A stretch of DNA of 64,000 nt, from positions 13,050,333 to 13,114,332 of the forward strand of contig NC_133293.1 of the NCBI RefSeq assembly GCF_005239225.2, in the 5' to 3' direction. Origin of the DNA: Populus alba. Lineage: Eukaryota; Streptophyta; Magnoliopsida; Malpighiales; Salicaceae. Positions 34,640 through 45,079 of the stretch are shown in pieces; position 1 is the stretch's first letter, and each line of letters starts with the position of its first letter. Under the pieces are notes generated by a model that searched no databases, was not told where the DNA came from, and worked only from the letters and a program-made list of their open reading frames with translations. The position numbers were made by a program, and so were the translations under genes.

Positions 34640-37220
34640 CATTTTGCCAGCGGAAAAGGACGGTTCACCTTGTAATTTCTTAAGGGTGTTTTAGTTATTT
34701 CAACTTCCTTCTGTTGCTACTTTACCAGTATACTTGCTCGTTGCTGGTTGCTAGCCACTCTCTCCTGTACTGTACTCCTGTTTTTTTATTTTAATTAATT
34801 TTTTATTTATTTTAAATTAATGTTTTCAAATTATTTTAATATGTTGATGTTATAAATAATTTTTAAAAAATAAAAAATATTATTTTGATGAATTTTAAAA
34901 TGAAAAATACTTTAAAAAAATAAACATAATCAAACTGCTAAATATGTATTTAATGTTATATCTATTGGATGAATATTTCTACATTGATTCTCATGGCGGT
35001 AAAGTAAATTATTATTTTATTTTTAAAACTTGATTTTATTAATTTAAGATATAGCATGTGAATTAAAAATATCAATTCAAGTGATCTAGGTTAATTTTAT
35101 TTTAAAATAAAATAATATTGTTTTAATTTTTTATAAAATAAAAAATAAATAAATTTTTTTATTAAATTTTAATTTAATTTTACCGATCGAGTTTTGAATT
35201 GATCCAAGTTTTTAAATAAGTTAGCATAGATCAATTTTTTCTTCTATTTTTTTTTTTAATTTGGTTTGATCAAGGGCCCCAAGTTAACCGTACTTAAGGC
35301 AACTCACAAAGCTAATCAGATTTTATAATTGGTGTTATTATACTATTATTAATTCAACAATATGAAGGTACTTCCCACCATGGCCAGTAATATACAGTAT
35401 GACCTATCATTGAGGGTGAAAAAATACATATCAAGGTAAACTATATATATATATATTATCAATCAGCGATCGAACATGATGCATAGAGAATTACTCTGTC
35501 TTGTTAATCAGTTCGAACATAATTATATCTTTGTCTTTTGTTTTATTTTTTATTTTTATTTATTTATTTATTTTGAGTTTCTCTGTCTCTTGATTTTATT
35601 AAACAAAATAAATTGATTTTTTTTGGCTCGTATCTATCCGTAATGTGATGTATGCTATCCTAAACACTACCTGATGACCACCCGCAGTAGCCTCCCTGAT
35701 TTTTAGGGCGGGTCCACCCATCAAGCAAGAAAGGTGGCAAACTAAGCAGGAATAAAGGGCTAATTCGTAAGTTGCAACATAATCTGATAACCATAAAATC
35801 AAATTCTGTGTTTTTATTTTCATGATTTTGAGTTTGGTTACAGTGTAACAAAAGGGTGATTTAAACATCTAGCAGGTGCCGTTGCGGTTAGAGATGGCAT
35901 TCGATTATAAAATCGCTTGGTTTTGAAGTTAATTGAAGGGAAGGGCGGCGGTGCGTCCGCGAATTCAATGTCTAGTCGCCTTACAGGCAGACGGAAAAAA
36001 AAATCATCATGTTTTTTTAAGTTAAAAGAAGATCTTGCTTCTTTATCACAACTATATATATATATAATCCCAAAGCTATCCCACAAATGAAAGTTGGGAG
36101 GTTGGAACCCTCCTTGTTAATGTCGTGGTTGTTAAGTTAGGTACGCTATTAATTTCTTTTTTCCTTTAGTTTTCCCAGTATAACCTTAGCCTTTGTGATA
36201 TAGCATGACACATACATGTGTTCCTCTTCTAATTTCATTACAGTCTGGCAACGTTTCTTGTGATTACTTCTATTGTACTCGGGTTTTGTTTGGGAATGAA
36301 TTTATAGTTATTTTTTTAATTATTTTTTATATTAAAATAATATTTTTTAATTATTTTTTAAATTAAAGTGTTTATCCAAAATATAAAAAAATTAATTTTT
36401 TAAAAAAACACATGTTAGCCGGCGTTTCTAAACACTACCTAGCTGTTAAAAGAATTTAAATTAACAGAAAAAAAAATAAATATAAAAAACTAGGATTTTT
36501 ATTAATTACAATATTTTGAAATGTTTTTTTAATCTAAATACAAAAAAATTATATATAGGCTAAATTAAAAATACTATTTTACCCTTAATAAATAAAATAA
36601 AATAAAAATATATATTTCTTAATAGTAGCTAGCAGTTGATATTATGCAATCCAATTCTTCTGATTATTTTGTTTGTTTTGGTCATCAGAATCCAAAACTA
36701 TTCATCCATGACCGTTTTTCAATCTAGGTAAGGTTTGGCCTTCTAACATCACAGCTCCGCTTTCCCTTTTTGCTCCGTGATTGATTGTTTGGTATTTTTA
36801 ATTTTTTTTGTTGAAATTTGCTTCTTCTTTTTTTGAAATTATATTAAAATGATTTTTTTTATATTTTTATTTTGAAAAAACATATTAAATTCATAAAAAA
36901 AAAAAAAAAAACATCAATTTGATATTTTTTCAAGATAAATATTTTCAAAAGCATTTAAAAACATAAGCTTCACACTCTGAAATATGATCAGAAAAATCCA
37001 TCTACAAATCAGAATCAATTTTTATTTTGTCCAATACTGTTCTAGTAGATAAGTTTTTGTTCCACTAAAAGAAACCGAACAAGTTTATCTAATTCTATTA
37101 ACAAGGGTTGACCCGGTTAATTTGGGTCAATGTAAAATTAAAAACGGTTAGTATTATAGTTTTAAAATCCGATTAAGAGCTTGACAATAATTTGTCAATG
37201 AACAAGGGTTAAAAGTGGCT
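34640..37220. other. Gene-free stretch with AT-rich elements
   Basis: No supportable gene. AT-rich repeat remnants lie at about 34775-34930, 36288-36433 and 36780-36960. A less AT-rich patch at 35640-36110 has open frames on the minus strand but no recognisable protein. Confidence 0.5.
36288..36433. repeat. AT-rich MITE-like element
   Basis: It is bounded by TTGTTTGGGAATGAATTTAT on the left and GGCGTTTCTAAACACTA on the right, with AT-rich filler and short imperfect inverted ends. Similar to the 940-1135 element. Confidence 0.4.
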
Positions 37221-37227
37221 ATATTAG

Positions 37228-37420
37228 TGTGTTAGGGAGTATAGTTACAATTGCTTTTTAAAATATTTTTCACCCAGAAATATATCAAAATAATGTTTTT
37301 TATTTTTAAAAAATTATTTTTGATATCAGCGCATTAAAATGATTTAAAAATACCAAAAAAAATATTAATTTGGAAAAAAAAAATTATTTTTTTTTTAAAA
37401 CACAAAAACAAAAAGATATC
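37228..37420. repeat. AT-rich MITE-like element
   Basis: Contains TAGTTACAATTGCTTTTTAA, ATATATCAAAATAATG and GATATCAGCGCATTAAAATG, the same ordered phrases as in the elements at 1862-2057 and 52862-53066. It lies immediately upstream of the second P450 fragment. Confidence 0.5.
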
Positions 37421-37567
37421 AAAATAAGCTCATTTACCTCCCTGCTACCTTGTGTGAAAACACCAAAGGCTATAGTACCTACCTGTTCCTTTCCAGAGAA
37501 GAACTCCAGTAAGAGCTAAAATCCTTCCATGTGGTCACCACGTAAATCCAAATATTTTTGCTGTTAT

Positions 37568-37835
37568 GTCAGGATACGCAAATGGAAGGATGGATCAATG
37601 AGAAAGGAGAGCTTAATTATGAAAGATCGTCCAAGTTCTTCGGCTTCAATGCAGGACCTAGGATTTATCCAGGGAAGGAGATGATCTTTAGTGTGATGGA
37701 GGCTGCTGCTGCTGCAACTATTGTTTATAACTACCATGTTCAAGCTGTGGAAACCGCCCTTTGATCCCTAGAGCTAGTGAAATCCTTGGTATGAAATATT
37801 GTTCGAGGGCTAGGATTAACAGCAGATGGGCTTGA
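37568..37835 (+). pseudogene. CYP96A-like P450 heme-binding end (part 2), heme Cys lost
   Basis: The fragment follows a CAG acceptor-like site and reads GWINEKGELNYERSSKFFGF then NAGPRIYPGKEM. This is the P450 heme-binding signature FxxGxRxCxG with Tyr in place of the obligatory Cys. MEAAAAATIVYNYHVQAVE follows, and after a one-base frameshift near 37755 PLIPRASEILGMKYCSRARI up to a stop at 37835. The fragment begins almost where the 30.4-31.4 kb piece ends in the protein and does not overlap it. It may be the 3' part of the same gene, separated by about 6 kb that now holds the CCCH gene. The missing Cys rules out P450 catalysis. Confidence 0.82.
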
Positions 37836-37859
37836 ACTATATATATATTCCATTTATTA

Positions 37860-39260
37860 GAAAATAATATTTGATGGATCGTATAAGCTGGAACACCAAC
37901 TATATATGCCATATGAGTTAGTTCTATTGTATGACTTCGGTTCAGAGTATTTTTAATTAAAATGTTCGATGGGTAATAGTTGAAATATATACCGAGAGAT
38001 CCCATCTTGGATTGACCGGAATGTTGTAGACAATTGCAGCTGACCAAGTGAGTAGGGCTGTTCTTATCAATATTCAATAACTTTCCACCCACCCATATGC
38101 ATAAAGGTATTGCAGCAGTTAAAAAAGAAACAGTGTAAGGCGCTCCATGTAACTCGGCAGGCCTTGGCTTTCGATCTTAACCATGCACATGAAAGAAGAT
38201 TTCGGCTAGCTAGGTGTGGGCTGAAGGGCAAGAAGACCAGCCAGACCTGATTTTACAGTTCAAACCTCCGAGTGGACCTCGTTAGGCATTTCGCCTGCTA
38301 GAGTTGATTGCAGCTTCCAACTACCATCCGCTTGGCCAGTTGGCCTTTCTAAATCACAGCAAAACCTCTCATTTCTCATCTTTTTTCTCTCTTAAGAAAC
38401 TGCCTGTGGAAATGGAAGAAGACTCGACATCTATCAATTCCACAATTGTTTTCAAACGAACATCTTGAAAATAAAATGTGCTGTTCTAGCCTGTAGGTAA
38501 GTAAGTTGATTACCTAGCATGGCTCAAAGAAATTTAGAATCAAATTCCATACATGACCAGAACGAGAGATGTTAAGCTTGGAGGGAGGAGATTTACTCCA
38601 ATTTGGATGATATGTAATCAAACTGTATATCCATATAATCTCTGCGTGTATAAATTTGGACCCATATCATTTATTCATGGAAAATTGAACGATTTTCAAG
38701 TCACTATTTTTACCAGATGCTATGAGACGATCCCCATCGCCATGCTCATGAACACGTATTTTTCAACACCAGTTCTAGTTTATTTCTTCAAATAAATAAT
38801 TAACACAAAAAGGGCTTAAATTCAATCTTAAAGATGGGCCTTTTTTCTATTATTATCATTAATAAGATACTAGAAGGGCGGAATTCGGCATTTGCAACAT
38901 TTCTTCAGTGCTAGCCTGCAATCACTGGGTATCCTAGTGCCATGAACTAGATCTCTTGCTTATGCCCTTTTCAATTTGATATTCGTACTGGCAATAAAAT
39001 TTGATCATTTGGACCATTCTGACTCATGACCTTTAGAGTTCAGACCTTGATACTAATTTGATAGCATTGTTCTCTAGTTTAATGAGGGTGGTCATGTACC
39101 AGAAGTGACATTAAGTCATTGACCTTAGAAAATATACGACTAACTGGAAAGATATTGTTGCTGATGAACCAAGAAACAGGAGTTTTTGACTGGGATCCTC
39201 GGAAATAAAATCCGTGATACTTATTATAAAATCCTGGCAGAAGCATTCTAAAAATAAACT
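37860..39260. other. Gene-free stretch
   Basis: Composition is less extreme than elsewhere, but no open frame shows a family signature. Nothing else recognised. Confidence 0.45.
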
Positions 39261-39275
39261 GAAGTGTATATACTT

Positions 39276-39790
39276 ACATTCGAGCCCTTTTCTTCTCTTT
39301 GTACCTCATCATTGCATTTTCTCGGGCATGATGCTTCAACATTAGTGATGTATGCTTCAACATTAGGGACTCCAATGTACATAGTTCAGAAATGATCCCT
39401 TCACTCACATAAAGATTTAAGACATTAGAACTGTTATTTCTCCGAAATTTAAAGACATAGGATACTATCTGAAATCTAAAGGCAAGAATCTCTACACTGC
39501 TCACACTTTTGAAGAGAATGTCAGTAACTCGGTTTTAATCGTGTGCAAATTCTTCTTATTTCCGCAACAAATATTTTCGGCATGGTTTACTTTCCCAACC
39601 GTGTTAACCACAGTGAGCACTTGTATTTGACAACTGGCATTTTCTTCTCATAAATCAAAGTGTCAAAACCATACCTTACTTGCTCTTCCATCTCTGTTGT
39701 TGGATTTCTCGAGAGGCATATCCTTCTCAACAGAAGAGCATGGCAAATCATCCTCATCTAAGAAATGAAATTCTTTTATCAACATCCGGT
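39276..39790 (-). pseudogene. Remnant of a CCT-domain (CONSTANS-like/BBX) gene
   Basis: On the minus strand, 39276-39345 reads HHARENAMMRYKEKKRARM and stops at a clean GTAAGT donor. This is the first half of a CCT domain of the CONSTANS-like type (ARxNAMMRYKEKKxxR). The second half (RYxSRKARADxRxRVKGRF) is not found in the downstream 400 bases. Just before the CCT half, LMLKH is duplicated (MLKHTSLMLKHH). An exon-like block at about 39680-39785 reads KEFHFLDEDDLPCSSVEKDM followed by PLEKSNNRDGRAS and a GTAAGG donor. No B-box exon is seen. CCT domains mediate DNA/NF-Y binding in flowering and light regulators. The position between C3H15 and the SUMO-like gene matches that of Arabidopsis At1g68190, a B-box gene, so this is probably its decayed orthologue. 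Confidence 0.6.
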
Positions 39791-40261
39791 ATGTTAAAAT
39801 CATCATGGAAAATAATATCTTCACACAACGTTAACTACTGAAAAAGGAAGCACCATGAATTCTATGCTATTGTGGTGATTTTCTGTAAACAGCACTCAAG
39901 CAAAAGGTGAAGATCGAAGCTTGTAAGAGGGGGGGAAAAAGGAGGAAGGAGGGGCTTTTCTGTCGTGCTAGTTTCTCTGGAAGAATGGAGACTAGTCTCG
40001 TCCAATCCAGCTCGCTTTTCCTCAATTGTTCTTCGTTACCTTTTTCAGCTGACGTGTAAGCACGAGAGGTGAACTTTTTGCTGACGTGGAAATCGACACG
40101 TGGTTTCCTTATCCTCTGACCAAATTCTTTATTCAGTTAGAGAATCGCAAACACTGAATTGTGAATGGAGACGGTAATTTTATTGAATTTATTAGGCATA
40201 CAGTTTTTGTTTGATTACAGTCAAAATGAAAAGGCATAAAATTCAATTTGGTTAATTAAGA

Positions 40262-40425
40262 GGGTTGGTTTTTAAAGTATTTTTTGTTTTAAAAATATAT
40301 TAAAATATTTTTTTTTCTTAAATTTTATTTTTAATATTAACATATCAAAATAATTTTAAAACTAAATTTTTTAAAAAATAAATATTATTATGCCATAATA
40401 CTAAACAAAACAACGCCTTAAAAAA
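40262..40425. repeat. AT-rich MITE-like element
   Basis: Carries GGTTTTTAAAGTATTTTTTG, TTTTTAATATTAACATATCA and ends in ACTAAACAAAACAACGCC. Same family phrasing as the other AT-rich elements. Confidence 0.45.
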
Positions 40426-41262
40426 AAACCTGAGAGAGAATTTGATCAAGTTTCAGAATGTGGTTTTTCATTTTTAAATATTAATTTTAAATATATTACA
40501 CACTAATTTTAAATATTAAATAAAAAATAAAATTATAACAAGATATGTTTAGCACGTAACTTGTATATAAAAAAAAAAAAGTAGTTTTGGTTTAAGAAAT
40601 AACATAGTTCGGACTAAATTACACGTATTTTACACCTGAAATAATTATGGATGCCTTTCACACTAAACTTTTTATTATTATTTTTGAGAAAAGGAATGAT
40701 ACAACAAAAAAAAAACACAATCCAAACTAGGAAAAAAAAAAAAAACTTTTATGGCTTCTTACCTATAACACAGTCAACCAACGTAAGCAGACTGAACCTT
40801 TGAAACATTTTATAGCAAGAATTCTGAACAATTGAGCTGCTAGAAGGTAACGCGCCTGCATTAAAGCGAAGAAACAATAAGCTGCAAAATGGTGCACAGA
40901 CAAGTAAGGATATGCTGCAGGCAAGGAAAGCACCATATTCTGAGAGAGCGAGAGAGAGAGGAAAGGGAGCATAGGAAAGCAATCATACATTCATTGAACA
41001 TCTACAAACTCAATCTAGCAAGTCATTTACAACCTCGATTGTAGCAGTTACAAGCCTCGCTACTATTAGAAGCACCAATGTTCTCTCTAATAGTTCTAAT
41101 CAATTTTGATACAAGCATACAGTAGAGTTTGCTGTATCATCCCAACAAACCCCAAAAATGAGTGTTTTGGTATTCACAAACGTAAAAATTCGATGCTTTA
41201 CCCAAACAAAAGTATTGATAACTCACAATTACATATCAAAATTTCATAAGAGGGCAAGTTAG

Positions 41263-44200
41263 TCAGCTTTTCTTCACAAGCACTTCAATAATGTCCTCAT
41301 CGTCCATTCCAAGACTATCTGGGGTGGCTGTCAGATTGATTTTGTCCCCATCAAACATAAAAACTAGGCTCTCAATTCCAAGCTTAACTTTATCAGCATA
41401 CCGTTTGAAGAGCCGCTCGAACTTTTCATCCTGTCAAAATAGTGAACTTCAAACATAGTTTATACCGTTGATTATATATGTTTCACCACTTGTAACATAC
41501 ATAACAAAGTACACATCGAAAAGGATTTTGTTAAAATATCCAGAATGATAATTAAGATGACTTCATCATCAAGGGCACTTGCACCTCCTAAATTAATGAA
41601 TAATTGAGGCCAACATCTTACACAAAACAAAGTCTATGTAAAATGACCAGTGATGACTTTCCAAATGATCTGTTGAAAACCTTATTTAAAATTGAATGTC
41701 TTTGCATGAGAAATGTGTTTGAGATGACAATATCCTAACCCAAGCTTCAAGCTACAAAAGAAATTCAATGCCATTCGTTAGAAACGGGGCAGAGGAATAT
41801 CCAAAGCAAAGATGACTTTGCACATATAACACTCAGCAAGCAAGACACTAATAGAAAATGCTACTGCACTCCAAAGTTTACCCCTTCCAACACTAGCATC
41901 TTATGTTTCACCTGGACAGTGAGACTGCTGTTCATCACTGGTTTTCTTTTGAGGTTCATGGCAGCTCTAGTTGCATATTTGCCTTTAAATCTTCCAGGTT
42001 TCATGCACTGTAGATATTACTTGACAACTTCCCACAAGGGGATGTCCATAAATGTTTTTTTTTTTTTTCTGTTATTTCCTACCATCAAATTTAGAGAAGT
42101 CAATAATCTTATCATGCACTCTCCATTTTATTCTGGGGTTTGCATGAATAATTTTATCGTGGCTACATGAAACAATCAGTTTTATAAACAAAGCCTAAAC
42201 TTTAGATGTATATACCTTGTACACACGAAATTGTTTGACTTCATCCTTGTCTTGAATTGAAACAACTATTTTAGCCCTTTCATGATGAGGCTTTGATGGT
42301 TGCTCGGCCCCAGACTCCAGATCAGCCTGCACTGAATCACTTTGTCTGTTTGGTGATTCCAGATATTGAAACAAACACTCTTTATTTGTCAAAGCTTTTA
42401 GCTCCTGCTTCCTTAACCTACATGTATGGTTGAAATAAAATTCTAAACCAAAGGTTCATATAAAATGGGAACACTAGAAGATAACAAAACACTTTCACAA
42501 CATATCAAGTTATCAACTGAGGAGATTATAGGGCCATGAGTATGAGGAAGCTTAATTTGCGTATTGCTTAAATTTCACAATAGTACAAAAGAAAAGGAGA
42601 TATTTACCTCAAATCTTCACAAAGCAACTGCCTTGATATTAGCTTTTGAAGTAAATATTTCAAGCATCAATCTTGATCTAGGTGAAATTATAAAAATCAA
42701 CAAATTTGGTGGAAAAGTGAGGTGGGTGCCAATAAGGGAGCTAAGAAAAATGTAAAATTTTGAAAAGAATGAAAGAAAAGAGGAAGGGCAAAAACTTGTC
42801 TGTGGAATGGGCTTTCCATAAAAGAACAGGTGATATGCTTGAAATAACAGACATTGCAATAATTTAAAGACCACTAAGGGCGTGATTTCAAATATTGTAG
42901 TTGCATAAAAAAAGACAAAAAGATGACAGGATACATGAAAATCTTATTCCATTACAAATAAGTTTGAAATTGTGATGTGCAAATAGATAGAGGAAGTTTA
43001 AATTGCTCAGGATGAGTACATGGTACAATGTTCTGAAAATTGAAAGACAGCCTTTCACATGAGTTGTTGGAGATCAATAATGTAGTGGGAGTGCATGAAA
43101 AATATGAACTCAAAGAAAGCCAAAAGTGTTTAGCAGGGCATCACTAAAATTGGGCTGCTGCTATACCAGTGGCCTTTTTTTCCACATGAAGTCAGAGGCC
43201 TAATAACTGGCATCGCTAATGGCTAAAATTGATTGCCTTTTCTAACAGTAAGTTTTTCAAAATCTTCCTTGTTTTCCCACCCTTATGAAGAAGTCCTTGT
43301 CACTAGAACAAACAGAGAATTGAATACTTGGTTCTGTAACCTAAAATTTGAGCTATTACAAGCTGTGAGAAGAGGAGCTCAATTTTGGTTGTTAGTAAAG
43401 GTTGCTGTTGCAGACCTGAGATACCAAAAAGAACAGAAAAAAAAACAATTACTTCAGTTTGGTTATTTTCTTCTTTTTATATGAATTTTGGTTGTCTTGG
43501 TTTTAAACATTAGAAAATTGAAATATTGAGTTTCATCTCAAAAACCATCAGCAACGAATGCAATGAACTGAATGGGCAAACCCAGATGAATGAAAAAAAA
43601 TGCTGTTGCACATCTCCATCAAGGAGATGATCACGCTCAGTTCAGAACTAATATAAACAACAATATAGCATGCCAATAGATTGAACAAAGGGATTAAATT
43701 TAATGCCAATAGAAGTTGCAATTGCTATAAAAAAAAATTCTATCATTAATTTCTCATGTAGTAAGTCTTAATTAACTACACAAAGACTTAATTGAAAATT
43801 AACGAACCGGAAAAAAGTCAAGAACAGGCAAGATTCAATTTTCTCAATTTCATAATAGTGAACTCCATTGCAAATGTATTCTCTTTGGCATTCTCTCACA
43901 ATGCCATAAAAGCCAATTGCACATACCTTGTGAATGCAAATTTAAGTAAATCTAAGTGCAGCATGCTCTGAGAAGATAGAAACCTCAACATTGCCACCAG
44001 AAAACACTGAGAACTAAACCTTGGTATCAAAGTAGCATTCACAGCATGCTTATCATGCACGCGTGTGTATGTTATGTGCGTATTCACCAATCAATTAAAG
44101 TGAGCTCTCCCTAACTCAGCGCCACAAAATGTCTCTCCAGATCTAATCTCTAAATGATCTTGAGTTATCATAAATTGTTCAGCAAAATTTTTTTCCCTTT

Positions 44201-44921
44201 AATAGTTAACAACAAACAATCATGAACCAGAACTCATAACTCTTATACATGAAATTATTTAAAACAGAAAGATCTATTTAAACGCTTTACAAGTCACGGT
44301 GGCATTAGTGTGCGCAGAAATCAAACACGGGAAAGATTATAAATCAACAGGGAAATATATTTAACATTTAAAATTAAACAAACAAATCAAACTCTTAAAC
44401 AAACAATGAAACTCATACCTCAGCTCTTTAATAGTTGAGTCCTCATCAATCTGCTTCGGGGACTCACTGGAGTCCTTAGGAGGAGGAAGTAGCCAATCCT
44501 CATCGTCATTAGTCACTTGGCTTGCTTCACGATCACCGCCAACAATCTAATATATATAGATATATATATATATAAAGAATAAAAAAGCACACCATCTTCA
44601 CTCAAATTCTCTAATCAAAACACACATAACTAACAATGTGGAAAAAAGAAGAGGTGAGAAGGAAAAAAACCTCCACGTTATGCTTGGAAATCTTCCTTTT
44701 TTTAGGAGAAGGAACTGGTGGCTTATCATATTCTTCGTCGTCGTCCTCTGCCATAGAAAAACCCAAGCCAAGTTCAGCTTTCTTTCTACCATTAATCAAC
44801 CAAATAGGGAATTAAAGAAAGAAACGAAGGTAGAGAGTATTTAGAAGAAACCGTCAAGGATTGTGATAGGCTGCACGCGACGGTAATCAAATAGAGAATC
44901 AAGATCTTCAACGGAATCAGC
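41263..44921 (-). CDS. SUMO-like domain protein (NFATC2IP/Rad60 SLD type)
   Basis: Five coding exons join in frame: 44852-44921, 44671-44747, 44419-44546, 42216-42417 and 41263-41430 (214 aa plus an unplaced N-terminus). The N-terminal part holds the acidic conserved motif DLDSLFDYRRVQP, then DEDDDEEYDKPPVPSPKKRK (possible nuclear signal). A Ser/Pro/acidic linker and a helix-rich section follow. The C-terminal ubiquitin-like fold starts at KIVVSIQDKDEVKQFRVYK and ends MEDDDIIEVLVKKS. It lacks a terminal Gly-Gly, so it is a built-in SUMO-like domain and not a conjugated modifier. Rad60/Esc2/NFATC2IP proteins use such domains to bind the SUMO E2 and support genome stability; in plants the role is little known. 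It matches the Arabidopsis At1g68185 type. The start is unresolved: the first exon follows a CAG acceptor at 44922-44924 with a stop upstream in frame. The only nearby upstream ATG (about 45019, ATGGCGCG) has no clear donor. Intron 3 is about 2 kb. Confidence 0.85.
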
Positions 44922-45079
44922 CTGCAATTTCAAACAAATGAAAAATTATTAGAGCTAAAGAAACCCTAGCTATTCGTTTAAGCTTTAAAATCAGAATTTG
45001 GAACGAGAGAGACGCGCCATTAGTAGGAACACTCAAAATCAAAAAGCTCTTTCCTGCCCAACGGCCAAGTTAGGATTTT

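Noticed and set aside
34395..34694. 99-codon plus-strand open frame rich in Lys/Glu
   Set aside because: It lies over the GA-rich promoter and leader of the minus-strand CCCH gene; the acidic/basic bias comes from the GA tract.
40749..40990. Two overlapping minus-strand frames of about 75 codons
   Set aside because: Hydrophobic but unlike any family; lies in the flank between the SUMO-like 3' end and repeats.
43233..43484. 83-codon plus-strand frame
   Set aside because: Falls in the long third intron of the SUMO-like gene and shows no domain.
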